In this document: positions 17,420 through 26,449 of the stretch, in pieces
How positions within the stretch are numbered: position 1 is the stretch's first letter
Layout of the letters: every line of letters starts with the position of its first letter
From: Clostridiales bacterium
Lineage (GTDB): Bacteria > Bacillota > Clostridia > Saccharofermentanales > Saccharofermentanaceae
Assembly (NCBI GenBank): GCA_017545245.1
Contig: JAFWPB010000007.1
Coordinates: 100,592 to 164,591, forward strand
Direction of reading: 5' to 3'
Length of the DNA stretch: 64,000 nt
Position numbers and translations under genes: made by a program
Notes under the pieces: model-generated
The model's input: the letters and a program-made list of their open reading frames with translations, nothing else
What the model was told of the DNA's origin: nothing
Databases searched by the model: none

Positions 17420-19855
17420 TCAGCCCATCACGATCTCAACTTTGTGTGTTGAACCCTTCGGGAAGACAGGAACGAGGTTGCCCTCTACCTTCTCACCATC
17501 GATGGTCATCGAGGCAACGCCCTTCTGAACCTTATCCGGATTCTTCACAGAGATCTCAACCGTTGCTCCGCGGAATACACGTGTTACCTTGTACTCCTCC
17601 CAGTCAGACGGGATACACGGATCAATACGCAGGCCGTCGAAATCCGGCTTTACGCCAAGGATCGCCTGCGAGATGGCTACGAAGTTCCAGGCTGCAGTAC
17701 CCGTGAGCCAGGAGTTCTTCGCTTCACCCATACGGCTCGCATCCTTACCCGCGATCATCTGCGAGTAAACATACGGCTCATTTCTATGGATCTCACTGAT
17801 AGCTTCTCTATAAGCCGGGCAGATCTTCTTATACAGGCTGAAAGCTCTGTCGCCACGTCCGATCACGGTCTCAGCAATCATGATCCACGGATTGTTGTGG
17901 CAGAAGATACCGGCATTCTCCTTATATCCCGGCGGGTACGAAGAGCACTCACCAAGATTGGAATAGTATGTCTGGAAAGCAGGCTGCTGGATCACGATAC
18001 CATGTTCGCACTCCAGGATGTCACGTACAGAGTTCAAAGCCTTCTCTGCACGGCCGTCCTCAACACCGATGCCCGCCATTACGCAGTAGCCCTGGGACTC
18101 GATGAAGATCTTGCCTTCCTTACATTCATTCGAACCGACTTTATTGCCGAAAGCATCATATGCACGGAGGAACCACTCGCCGTCGTAACCGTTCTCAAGA
18201 ACAGCCTGACGCATATCGTCGATCTCCTTCTGTGCTTTTGCTGCATCCTCATCCATGCCCTTACGCTTGTAGATCTCGACCAGATCCGGTCCGATCGCTA
18301 CAAACATACCAGCGATGAGTACAGATTCTGCAACACGTCCATCAGCTGTACCGAATGTCTGGAAAGATTCACCCGGTGTGGTGGAGTGGCAGTTCAGGTT
18401 CAAGCAGTCATTCCAGTCAGCACGGCCGATAAGCGGCAGGTTGTGCGGACCCTTGTTGTTCACTACGTGATAGAAAGAAGCGGTGAGGTGCTCAAGAAGC
18501 GTTCCTGTATCGTCCCAGTTACAGTCATAAGCGGTCTGCTCATCGAGGATCGAGAAATCACCTGTCTCCTTGATGTATGCTGCTGTACCTGCGATCAGCC
18601 AGAGCGGGTCGTCGTTGAAGCCGCCGCCGATGTCGTTGTTACCCTTCTTGGTAAGCGGCTGGTACTGGTGATAGCATCCACCGTCATGGAACTGTGTAGC
18701 TGCGATATCGAGGATTCTCTCACGGGCACGCTCAGGAATCTGGTGTACGAATCCGAGGAGGTCCTGGGAAGAATCACGGAAGCCGAGTCCACGACCTACG
18801 CCGGACTCGAAGTAAGAAGCCGAACGGCTCATGTTGAAGGTTACCATGCACTGGTAAGGATTCCAGATGTTGACCATACGAGCGGTCTTCTCATCCTTCA
18901 TGTCAACAGTATAGAGAGACAGGAGACGATCCCAGTTCTCTGCAAGTGCTTTCATAGCGGCATCAACCTGATCGTCAGTTGCGAACTGATCCATCATGGC
19001 CTCAGCCGGTTTCTTGTTGATCACGTGCGGAGCTTCCCACTTCTCTTCTACAGGGAGTTCGCAGTAGCCAAGGATGAAGATGAAAGACTTCTTCTCGCCC
19101 GGAGCCAGTGTCACATTGATCTGGTGGCTGGCGCATGGCTGCCATCCGTCTGCAACGGAGTTATTTGCCTGACCTGCTTCCACAACCTGTGGAGCATCGA
19201 AGCCGTTATACATGCCGAGGAAAGATTCCAGGCTGGAATCAAAACCGTCAACAGCTGTGTTTACGGAGAAGAAAGCGTAGTGGTTTCTTCTCTCACGGTA
19301 CTCAGTCTTGTGGTAGATCGCGGAACCCTTGATCTCGACTTGACCTGTGGAATAGTTACGCTGGAAGTTCAGCATATCGTCGGAAGCATCCCAGAGGCAC
19401 CACTCTCTCAAAGAGAAGAGCTTGAGGTCCTTGGTCTCCGAAGAATTGTTGGTAAGTACAACACGGTTGATCTCACCCTTATATCCGAGAGGCACAAACA
19501 TAAGAAGCTCGGCAGATACGCCATTCTTCTCACCAGTGATCTTTGTGTAGCCCAGACCATGACGGCACTCGTACTTGTCGAGCTGTGTCTTGCAAGGCTT
19601 GAAACCCGGATTCCAGATCGTCTCACCATCTTTGATGTAATAATAGCGTCCGCCATCATCCACCGGAATGTTATTGTAACGATAACGGGTGATTCTTCTT
19701 AATCTTGCATCCTTATAGAAGTTATAGCCACCGGCTGTATTGGAAACGAGTCCGAAGAAATCTTCCGATCCCAGGTAGTTGATCCATGGATACGGTGTCT
19801 TCGGGGTTTCAATCACATATTCACGAGTTACGTCATCAAAATGTCCGAATTGCAT
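17420..19855 (-). CDS. Cellobiose phosphorylase (GH94)
   Basis: The 811-residue enzyme converts cellobiose and phosphate to glucose 1-phosphate and glucose in the cytoplasm, saving ATP on imported cellobiose. The sequence follows clostridial cellobiose phosphorylases throughout: start [39 protein letters not shown], the [17 protein letters not shown] segment, and [12 protein letters not shown] (~478) with the catalytic Asp. The C-terminal end is [27 protein letters not shown]. Length is exactly that of the family. AAGGAGG precedes the ATG by about 10 bases. A palindrome at 19985-20010 upstream may be a regulator site. The cellodextrin phosphorylase follows after 750 bp. Confidence 0.95.
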   Translation of the reverse strand: MQFGHFDDVTREYVIETPKTPYPWINYLGSEDFFGLVSNTAGGYNFYKDARLRRITRYRYNNIPVDDGGRYYYIKDGETIWNPGFKPCKTQLDKYECRHGLGYTKITGEKNGVSAELLMFVPLGYKGEINRVVLTNNSSETKDLKLFSLREWCLWDASDDMLNFQRNYSTGQVEIKGSAIYHKTEYRERRNHYAFFSVNTAVDGFDSSLESFLGMYNGFDAPQVVEAGQANNSVADGWQPCASHQINVTLAPGEKKSFIFILGYCELPVEEKWEAPHVINKKPAEAMMDQFATDDQVDAAMKALAENWDRLLSLYTVDMKDEKTARMVNIWNPYQCMVTFNMSRSASYFESGVGRGLGFRDSSQDLLGFVHQIPERARERILDIAATQFHDGGCYHQYQPLTKKGNNDIGGGFNDDPLWLIAGTAAYIKETGDFSILDEQTAYDCNWDDTGTLLEHLTASFYHVVNNKGPHNLPLIGRADWNDCLNLNCHSTTPGESFQTFGTADGRVAESVLIAGMFVAIGPDLVEIYKRKGMDEDAAKAQKEIDDMRQAVLENGYDGEWFLRAYDAFGNKVGSNECKEGKIFIESQGYCVMAGIGVEDGRAEKALNSVRDILECEHGIVIQQPAFQTYYSNLGECSSYPPGYKENAGIFCHNNPWIMIAETVIGRGDRAFSLYKKICPAYREAISEIHRNEPYVYSQMIAGKDASRMGEAKNSWLTGTAAWNFVAISQAILGVKPDFDGLRIDPCIPSDWEEYKVTRVFRGATVEISVKNPDKVQKGVASMTIDGEKVEGNLVPVFPKGSTHKVEIVMG

Positions 19856-19984
19856 GGTTATGTGCCTCCTTATAATTAGATTCAGGTACGATAATCATAC
19901 ACTATGGAAAAACAAAAAAGAACGTTTCGTGCTTAGAAAATTCTTTGATAAATGCACTTTTTTCAGGCGTTTTCCGCAAAAAGC

Positions 19985-20010
19985 AACCGTTTCCGAACTC
20001 GAAAACGGTT
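19985..20010. promoter_or_regulatory. 26-bp near-palindrome upstream of cellobiose phosphorylase
   Basis: AACCGTTT and AAACGGTT form the arms around a centre containing CGA-AC-TCG. It lies 130-155 bp upstream of the gene starting at 19855 and just before the stop of the gene at 20040. The CG-centred half-sites resemble LacI-family operators, which often control sugar genes. A bidirectional terminator stem is the alternative, but no T-run follows directly. Confidence 0.4.
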
Positions 20011-20039
20011 TCGCATTTTCAGGTATTTTCTTTGACAAT

Positions 20040-21599
20040 TCAGGTTAATCCGAATAATTCTTCCATTCCGACGGTAAATTGATGCTTCACTTCGGCCATT
20101 GAATCGATCTGACCCTCAAGATAGGCTTCGAGAAGATGCTCGATTTCACGATAGGCATATTCATTCTCTTCCGTGCTTACCGCAACCTGGATCTCCTCTG
20201 CAATCGGCACGAGCACCGCGTATGGATTCTGTCCGCCCAGGAAGTCGCTGATGAAATACGGATCTGCCGCACATTTCTTCATGACAGTCTTGCTGTTTAC
20301 GAACATACCTTCAAGCGCCATCTGTTCCATTGTCGCTTCATCAAGCGTAAATGTTTTCAGGATCTTTGCCGCCGTAGCTTTCTTATCGCAGGTAGATGCC
20401 GCCATTAGCCAGATACCATCATCATAGGTAGCTTCCGGCGCCGGGAGGATCGCCCATCCCTTGATATCCGGATCAATAGTCGTCTCTTCCGTAGTACTCT
20501 CTCCGGTCGTTCCGCTTTCCGAACCACTCTCTGTTGTTCCTGCCGGTTTGGTCTCTTTCTGCTCGGCTGTCTCTGTTGTAGACTCCTTCGTTGTCTCACT
20601 CGTTTCTCTCCAGGAATTGGCTTCCAGATCCTCCGGATCTTCCTTGTGGCCAGGCACATATCCGATCACGTTCTTTGCCTTTTCCAGAGAACCGAAGAAC
20701 ATCACGGCTTCGTTATCCATCAGGCGCTTCTGCCAGTCCTCGGAACCATATTCCTCATCGAAAGTCAGCGACTCCGCACTCAACACTTCTTCAATATGGA
20801 AATACTTATCGAACTCTTTTCCGATCACGACCTTGCCATCTTTGATCCAGCTGGTCGTATGCGATGTCCAGTATGTCTCGCGGATATCTTTTATGCTCGA
20901 AAAGAGCTTGAGTTTCCCTTCGGAATTCACATTGATCTCCTGCGCACAATCCAGGATATGGTCCCAGCTGTTCAGGTATGTGGATACCACACTCGGGTCG
21001 TCATTTCCAAATGCTTTGTATGCCAGAAGACGGTTATAAATGATGACAGACGGAGCAAGGAGATAACTCAGTGCTTTTGGAGCATGATCCTTATCCTCTG
21101 CCGCTTCATAGGTATATGCAAACTGATCCTCAAGATCAGAATATATGAATCCCAGTTCGCCGAGATTCAACGTCTTATTACTATAGGAATAATCCTGAAG
21201 ATGGGCCTTGTCACACATGAAAAGGTCCGGCGTTTTTTCTTCGCTTTTCAGTGCATCGGCCAGGGTCTTGAAGTATACGTCTTTTTCCAGAAGAACATAT
21301 TCGCATTCTACATCCGGAAGGTACTTCTTCATCAGGTTTTTAAACTCGGGATCATACCCGTAGATCGTGATCGGTTCCTCGGATTCATCTTCTACATTCT
21401 TTACGACATTCGGGTCATCGGTCGGCTTCGTCACGCTCTCTTCCGTAGTCGACTCTTTCGTCGTTTCCGTCGTCAGACTCGGCTCGGTCACAGTCTGGGT
21501 CTGCGTTTCCGTCTCGCTCGTTTTCTTGGTTTTGCAGGCGCAAAGAGACCCCATTACGGAAATAGCAAGTATTATGCTGAAGATCCTTCTTGCCTTCAT
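20040..21599 (-). CDS. Extracellular solute-binding lipoprotein with internal Thr/Glu insert
   Basis: This 519-residue lipoprotein has a signal peptide ending at CAC (Cys ~20), a Thr/Glu-rich linker (~22-70) and a family 1 solute-binding fold (PITIYGYDPEFKNLMKKYLPD..., PDLFMCDKAHLQD, IIYNRLLAYKAFG). The fold is interrupted by a second Thr/Glu/Ser-rich stretch of about 55 residues (~330-385) between GYVPGHKEDP and KGWAILPAPEA. The insert resembles the linker used after lipoboxes and probably forms a surface loop. No permease genes adjoin; it may serve the sugar permeases at 28-30 kb, or act as a sensor. Substrate unknown. Confidence 0.75.
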   Translation of the reverse strand: MKARRIFSIILAISVMGSLCACKTKKTSETETQTQTVTEPSLTTETTKESTTEESVTKPTDDPNVVKNVEDESEEPITIYGYDPEFKNLMKKYLPDVECEYVLLEKDVYFKTLADALKSEEKTPDLFMCDKAHLQDYSYSNKTLNLGELGFIYSDLEDQFAYTYEAAEDKDHAPKALSYLLAPSVIIYNRLLAYKAFGNDDPSVVSTYLNSWDHILDCAQEINVNSEGKLKLFSSIKDIRETYWTSHTTSWIKDGKVVIGKEFDKYFHIEEVLSAESLTFDEEYGSEDWQKRLMDNEAVMFFGSLEKAKNVIGYVPGHKEDPEDLEANSWRETSETTKESTTETAEQKETKPAGTTESGSESGTTGESTTEETTIDPDIKGWAILPAPEATYDDGIWLMAASTCDKKATAAKILKTFTLDEATMEQMALEGMFVNSKTVMKKCAADPYFISDFLGGQNPYAVLVPIAEEIQVAVSTEENEYAYREIEHLLEAYLEGQIDSMAEVKHQFTVGMEELFGLT

Positions 21600-21781
21600 G
21601 GTCTAACCGATACGCCTCCCAAACAAATCGCTATGGATAAAGTGTATCGCAAACCCTCTGTTCTTTCAACCAAAGTGACCATATGGTTAGTAATGGGTAA
21701 TAATATATATATTGTTTTTGACCCCTGAATTGACAAAGCCTCCGATTCACAATATAATCTCATTTGTCTGAAAAGACACCT

Positions 21782-21857
21782 GGGGCATTAGCGCAGTTGG
21801 GAGCGCATCACACTGGCAGTGTGGGGGTCAGGGGTTCAAGTCCCCTATGCTCCACCA
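21782..21857 (+). tRNA. tRNA-Ala (anticodon GGC)
   Basis: A full cloverleaf can be folded. The acceptor GGGGCAT pairs with ATGCTCC, followed by an encoded ACCA end; the D arm is GCGC...GCGC, and the T arm is AGGGG-TTCAAGT-CCCCT. The anticodon loop is CTGGCAG with GGC at 21815-21817, which reads alanine codon GCC. It stands alone and is followed at once by a terminator-like hairpin. Confidence 0.95.
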
Positions 21858-21860
21858 AAA

Positions 21861-21939
21861 AGGGAGGCTGGCTCGAAGCGATACAGATCACTTTGAGACG
21901 CCTCTATTTTTTTGCTACCTTGGAGAAGCGAATAAGTCG
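21861..21939. repeat. Gene-end hairpin (terminator of tRNA-Ala) plus a solo TAAGTCG half-unit
   Basis: GAGGCTGGCTCGAAG...CTTTGAGACGCCTC forms an imperfect hairpin at 21865-21905 followed by TATTTTTTT, a plausible terminator for the tRNA. About 28 bp later lies TAAGTCG followed by CAAATCC (21933-21946), which matches the start of the conserved units in elements B and C. The second half of the unit is missing because the nnrE coding region ends at 21960. This is a truncated relative of elements A-C with no array. Confidence 0.6.
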
Positions 21940-21959
21940 CAAATCCGGATAAGTAACAT

Positions 21960-22802
21960 TTACTTCTCTTCTTTCTCCTCGGGCTTCGGTTCCGGAATCG
22001 GGCCGAGCACCATGTCGGCAAAATTGATCGGAAGACCGATCGTCGGGACACGAACCTGCCCGGCTTTGTATTTTCCTGGTGCCAGCGTAATGCCCAGTTT
22101 CGGCAGGATAAAGGAAAGTGTCAGATCTGCGGAGATCGCTCCGGGATCGACCTCACCGGTATTACAATCCACGCCTGTCGGAATATCAATGGAAATCACC
22201 CGCGCGCCGCGGACGTGACCCGCTTCGATCTTACCTGTGATCGCGCAAAGACTCTGCGGCAATGGTCTGGAAAACTCATATCCGGTACCGATGATGCCAT
22301 CCACGATCACGCATGGCATGCCCGGCTCCTGTTCATGGATCATACGGGAAATACCTGCCTGCCAGATCGCTGGATCAAACTCGATTGCCGGGCGGATCGT
22401 CACGCCGAAACTCTCCGCAGCCTCGCGGTTCGTCTTCACAGCACCTGTATGCGTATCATTCGGGAAACAATCCCAGATCGTGACTTTGTATCCCCAGGAT
22501 TTGAGGATCCTTGCAGCTACATAGGAATCGCCGCCATTCATGCCCTTTCCGGCAAAAAGATGGATCGGTGTTGTCGTCGCTCCGGCCATCACGGCACTGG
22601 CATTGGCCACCGCAAGTCCGGCATGCTCCATCAGGATCGACACCGGCAGCTGATGCTTCGTCGCCGCCACGCGGTCGACTTCTTTCTGCTCCTCACGCGT
22701 CAATGTTTTCCTTACCCGCCGCACCGGCTCATACGGCTCCTTCGGCGGAGGTGGATTCAATATGCTTTTTTGCGGCCAAAACGGACTTTCATTCTTTCTC
22801 AT
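21960..22802 (-). CDS. nnrE: NAD(P)H-hydrate epimerase (YjeF N-terminal domain)
   Basis: This enzyme epimerises damaged R- and S-NAD(P)H hydrates for repair. Motifs of the YjeF_N fold are ILMEHAGLAVA (~56), AGKGMNGGDSYVAARIL (~85), VDGIIGTG (~165) and ISIDIPTGVDCNTGEV (~207). The 280-residue product covers only the epimerase domain plus a Pro/Glu-rich tail; the ADP-dependent dehydratase usually fused to it is absent and must be encoded elsewhere. In AGKGMNGGD the usual second Asn is Met. It lies 27 bp after the Gx transporter gene and may be read from the same transcript. Confidence 0.88.
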   Translation of the reverse strand: MRKNESPFWPQKSILNPPPPKEPYEPVRRVRKTLTREEQKEVDRVAATKHQLPVSILMEHAGLAVANASAVMAGATTTPIHLFAGKGMNGGDSYVAARILKSWGYKVTIWDCFPNDTHTGAVKTNREAAESFGVTIRPAIEFDPAIWQAGISRMIHEQEPGMPCVIVDGIIGTGYEFSRPLPQSLCAITGKIEAGHVRGARVISIDIPTGVDCNTGEVDPGAISADLTLSFILPKLGITLAPGKYKAGQVRVPTIGLPINFADMVLGPIPEPKPEEKEEK

Positions 22803-22829
22803 ATTCCTATTCCGCCCTTACTGTTTTTT

Positions 22830-23405
22830 TCATTGTATCATTTCATTTCCGATATGGTCGAGTGCTTTTATAACGGGAATGGATAAAAAAGCAATGATTC
22901 CTCCGGCAAAAGAACTCGCCACCATCAGCCACGGCAGGTAACTCACAATGTAGATGGACTTTGCGAACATCATCGCCACCACGATCTGGCCGATTGCATG
23001 CATCGCCGCGCCTCCGATCGAAACGCCGAAGATCGAAACATGCTTGATCTCGATAAGAACATACATGGTAAAGCCTGCTGCCACTCCGCCAAGCAGTGAA
23101 AAACCGAAGCCGACGATGTTTCCTCCGAAAGCAAGGATCAGCAACGAGCGGTAGACCGCCACCATCAACGCCTCTCTCTTTCCAACCGTGTACATGGTCA
23201 CCAGAATCGCGATATTCGCAAGTCCCAGTTTCCATCCTGGAAGCGGCAGGATGCCCTGCGGAAGAAGCCACGCTTCCACGACACTCAAAACCAACGCGAG
23301 GGACAGCATGATCGCCATCTTTGTGAAACGGTAGATCTGCCTTTTTCTGGAAGACTTGTCCGGTCCCGGCTTCGCAGTATTCTTTTTTGAAAAGTCACTT
23401 CTCAT
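22830..23405 (-). CDS. Gx transporter family protein (heptaprenyl diphosphate synthase component I-like)
   Basis: The 191-residue membrane protein has a basic N-terminus and about six transmembrane segments. The pattern WLLPQGILPLPGWKLGLANIAILV and the Gly-rich segment LAFGGNIVGFGFSLLGG match the family annotated as heptaprenyl diphosphate synthase component I or Gx transporter, whose fold resembles ECF substrate-binding components. Its ATG overlaps the stop of the NusG-II gene (ATGA at 23402-23405). In flavin-based electron-transfer loci a protein of this family is called EetB. The exact substrate is unknown. Confidence 0.82.
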   Translation of the reverse strand: MRSDFSKKNTAKPGPDKSSRKRQIYRFTKMAIMLSLALVLSVVEAWLLPQGILPLPGWKLGLANIAILVTMYTVGKREALMVAVYRSLLILAFGGNIVGFGFSLLGGVAAGFTMYVLIEIKHVSIFGVSIGGAAMHAIGQIVVAMMFAKSIYIVSYLPWLMVASSFAGGIIAFLSIPVIKALDHIGNEMIQ

Positions 23406-23890
23406 TTTGCTACTGCGTCCACCTCTCCAAAATCACTGCTGCCGGAAACATTCCCCGAATCGCCCTTACCGCCGACGATCTGCACGACCACCCTGCACGG
23501 AAGGCAAACCGCGCCATCGCCGATTTTCTTCAGCGCGCCGGTCTTCACGCAGATCTTGTCCGTACATTCACTCTCTTTGATATACACTTCTTCCGAAGAG
23601 ATATAAATCACGACATCGCCATATTTACCTGGAAGATAGAATTCCGTCGGCTCGGTAAACTTATCCATGGGGATTTCCATCGTGACACTCCCATCCTGGG
23701 TGATCCGCACATACCGCACTTTCTTATCCGTTGTTTTCTGATAAATGAAAAAGCCGGCCCAGAAAACGATGCAGAACACGACGATCATGCCGATGATCAT
23801 CGCATCTCCCGGAAGGAAACGGAACCGCCGGTTGCTCTTCTTTTCCGGACGCAACTCAGAAGTATCGGATTGTCCATCCTGCTTCAGCAT
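23402..23890 (-). CDS. Membrane-anchored NusG domain II protein
   Basis: The 162-residue protein has one membrane segment (~30-52) and an extracytoplasmic NusG-II domain. The hallmark ESECTDKICVKTG...CLPCRVVVQIVGG carries conserved Cys pairs. The ATG at 23890 is chosen for its AAGGAG site; it lies inside the end of apbE, overlapping by about 35 bp. The C-terminus is Gly/Ser-rich. Proteins of this type accompany Gx transporters and ApbE enzymes; the EetA protein of flavin electron-transfer loci is of this kind as far as I recall. Its precise role is unknown. Confidence 0.82.
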   Translation of the reverse strand: MLKQDGQSDTSELRPEKKSNRRFRFLPGDAMIIGMIVVFCIVFWAGFFIYQKTTDKKVRYVRITQDGSVTMEIPMDKFTEPTEFYLPGKYGDVVIYISSEEVYIKESECTDKICVKTGALKKIGDGAVCLPCRVVVQIVGGKGDSGNVSGSSDFGEVDAVAK

Positions 23891-24914
23891 GCACGCTCTC
23901 CTTCCAATCTTCATTTACCCACATCGTGCCATCCTGACCGATCAGGATGCATGCGATGTTTTCCTTCTTTGCCAGCTCGACCGCTTTCTCGCTTCCTAAC
24001 GCGAAAAGCACTGTCGACAGGATGTCTCCTTCTTTTCCGTCATGGGTCAGTACAGTCGCGGAGAGAAGGTCCGTCTCGACCGGCTTTCCTGTTTTCGTGT
24101 CCATAATGTGCCCGTAATGCACACCGTCGACTTCGATATATCTCTCGTATGCGCCACTCGTGATAACGCTTACTACTTCATCTTTCTTCTTGGACGAAAC
24201 ATTCACTTTCGCCGCCAGAAGCGAAAGATCCGAAGGCGAGATCACCCCGATGACCAGTTCTTTTGACGCATCAAAAGCACACACATTTCCGCCAAGATCA
24301 AGTATCACGCGGCTGACCTTATATTCCAGGATCGTACTCATCAGCACATCCGCAATATAGCCCTTGGCCACTCCTCCAAGATCCACGATCGTATCGGGTT
24401 CGACATATGCGCGGGAATCGGAAAGCAGGTGGATCTTCGTGTAACTCACATGTTCCAGCGCAGTCTGGATTTCTTCCTCGTCCGGCACACGTTTGGCATC
24501 GGATCCAAATCCCCACACATCCATTACCGGACCAATCGTCGGGTCAAAAACGCCGCCTGTCTTTTCTGACCAAGAAAGCGCAGATTGAAGAACGGTGTAT
24601 GTACCCTGCGAAAGTGCAACCGGTGCTTCTTCCGAAGAATGGTTCAGACTGTCGATCTCACTTCCTTCTTTCGTTCTCGAAAGCGTTTCTTCCAGTTCCT
24701 GAAGAACTTTGGAAGCCTGATCAAACGCCTCTTGCGCTTCCTGTCCACGGATTGTTACCGTTACAAAAGTATCCAGCGCGAAAAGCGTCTGCGACACGGT
24801 CTTCTCTTTTTTTCCGCAGGCCGAAAGGAAAACTGAAGATACGACGAGCATACACGCCATCATAAAACAGCATATCTTCCGTTTACTCATCCTGGGATAC
24901 TTGACCATCCGCAT
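23856..24914 (-). CDS. apbE: FAD:protein FMN transferase lipoprotein (ApbE)
   Basis: The enzyme covalently attaches FMN from FAD to Thr residues of extracytoplasmic flavoproteins. The 352-residue product has a lipoprotein signal peptide with lipobox LSAC (~33). Family motifs are SEKTGGVFDPTIGPVMDVWGF (split over ~115-135), DLGGVAKGYIADV, VILDLGGNV, TSGAYERY and HIMDTKTGKPV with the Mg-binding Asp. The first gene of a three-gene set with NusG-II and Gx proteins, it supports an electron-transfer or flavinylation role at the membrane. No FMN-bearing substrate protein is encoded in this window. Confidence 0.92.
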   Translation of the reverse strand: MRMVKYPRMSKRKICCFMMACMLVVSSVFLSACGKKEKTVSQTLFALDTFVTVTIRGQEAQEAFDQASKVLQELEETLSRTKEGSEIDSLNHSSEEAPVALSQGTYTVLQSALSWSEKTGGVFDPTIGPVMDVWGFGSDAKRVPDEEEIQTALEHVSYTKIHLLSDSRAYVEPDTIVDLGGVAKGYIADVLMSTILEYKVSRVILDLGGNVCAFDASKELVIGVISPSDLSLLAAKVNVSSKKKDEVVSVITSGAYERYIEVDGVHYGHIMDTKTGKPVETDLLSATVLTHDGKEGDILSTVLFALGSEKAVELAKKENIACILIGQDGTMWVNEDWKESVHAEAGWTIRYF

Positions 24915-25201
24915 ATTTCTTTCCTTCCGCGCTTCTACTTCTTCGATTATAGCAGACTTTTGAAAAGCGGACTGAACCGGGCTGAAGGCGAAAATCTCCG
25001 AAACGTTAAAAAGCCCGTAGGGGGAGCCACGAGCTTTTCGACGCGCAGCAGGATGGGGTAGCTGCGCTGGAGTCGGAGTAGTAATACATTTGGGTACGCA
25101 TTACTGAATGAAAAAACAAACAAGATGTTCTATCAACAGAATACTACCATACTAGTAATAAGTCAACCTGTTTTGGGGTAGAAAAAAGTAAAATTTTTCT
25201 T

Positions 25202-26449
25202 TTATACGCGACGGATTTCCAGGGGTTGTTCCTCTTCATCGACATAGATGATTTCGTGCTTGGTCTTTCTTCCGTGCAAAGCACAGTAGACGCCGCCGAG
25301 TCCAGTGATCAAAGCGATCCCGGATACGATCAGGACTTCTGCCCAGAACAGCACATACTGTTCAGCCAGTCTGGCAGAGCGCTCCTGATAAGGAACGGTG
25401 ATGCCGTTGATCGGACTGACCGAGGATTTCAGCGGGAAGAACTTGTCTTTCAGACGCAACACATTGAATCTTCCGGTATTGTTTATGATCTCCAGCGTCG
25501 TGCAGGTGTCCTTCGAATAACCGATCGTATCCGTCAATGCTTTGATCAGATCGTTGTACGCGATATTCTTGATCGGGTCCGCAAGAAGCGCTTCGTAACT
25601 GGTGATGGCAAGGTCTTCCTTCTTCACTCCGGTGGCCTTGTCTCCATCCGCATTCATCGCTGTTGGCATAGAAGAACGGTTGATGAGCTTAGCAAGTTCC
25701 GGAAAATACACATACGCACGAGGCTTGGTCACATCGGTCGCTTCCGCGATCTCGTCATCACCTTCACAGACAACGCCGACCACATCGTAACGGATGCCGC
25801 CGATCTCGACAGTCATGCCCAGAACGTCATAGGAATGGAAAAGATTCCAGGCAAGCTGGGTATTCAGCACAGCCGTATAGGAATTATTCATCTCCGTTTC
25901 GAGGAAACCGCCACTCTCATATCGGAACGGATGGATCGTGCCATATGCTCCACCGACACCAACGATCTCACAGCCTGGAACCGAGCCCTGCAGTTCTTTT
26001 CCCACAAAACCATTTACAGGATAGAATGCTGTCGACGAATAGCAGTCCATCCACAGGGTATCCGCATTTCCGGAGAGACTTTGGGAACGGTTACCCGTTG
26101 AGTTTCCTGACTTCTCTGTCAGATCCAGCGCTTCATGGATCTTTGTATACGCCTCCAGATTCAGGCCGCCATTCATCGCTCTTGGAGCGGAAAGATCGTT
26201 CTGCTCGAGTCCCTTGGAGAGCACAGTAACATGCCGGTACGGCGCTGCTTTTGAACCATAATACTCCGCACGGTACTGGAAAGACTGGCCATCGAGCACT
26301 TGATTGATACGGACAATGGAAAAAACAGTAAACACGATTCCTGCCGTTGCCACAAGGAAAGGAATAGTCACCGCAACATAGTGCCATCTACGGCATATCG
26401 TCGCCCAACGGTTATGGAAGAACTTTTTCAGCTTCGTTCTAAAATCCAT
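25202..26449 (-). CDS. MacB-like extracytoplasmic protein with two membrane anchors
   Basis: The 415-residue protein has an N-terminal membrane segment (~25-48), a large extracytoplasmic region (~50-370) and a single C-terminal segment (~372-395). The outside region resembles the MacB periplasmic core, with QLAWNLFHSYDVLGMTVEIGGIRYDVVGVV. The three-helix FtsX permease part of true MacB proteins is missing, and no ATPase is nearby, so it is unlikely to be a complete transporter. Its ATG overlaps the stop of the HlyD-like gene by one base, implying joint function. Role unknown. Confidence 0.65.
   Translation of the reverse strand: MDFRTKLKKFFHNRWATICRRWHYVAVTIPFLVATAGIVFTVFSIVRINQVLDGQSFQYRAEYYGSKAAPYRHVTVLSKGLEQNDLSAPRAMNGGLNLEAYTKIHEALDLTEKSGNSTGNRSQSLSGNADTLWMDCYSSTAFYPVNGFVGKELQGSVPGCEIVGVGGAYGTIHPFRYESGGFLETEMNNSYTAVLNTQLAWNLFHSYDVLGMTVEIGGIRYDVVGVVCEGDDEIAEATDVTKPRAYVYFPELAKLINRSSMPTAMNADGDKATGVKKEDLAITSYEALLADPIKNIAYNDLIKALTDTIGYSKDTCTTLEIINNTGRFNVLRLKDKFFPLKSSVSPINGITVPYQERSARLAEQYVLFWAEVLIVSGIALITGLGGVYCALHGRKTKHEIIYVDEEEQPLEIRRV

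Noticed and set aside
17786..19702. 638-codon open frame on the plus strand
   Set aside because: It lies exactly antisense to the cellobiose phosphorylase gene, whose protein matches the family end to end. The antisense frame has no ribosome binding site or recognisable domain.
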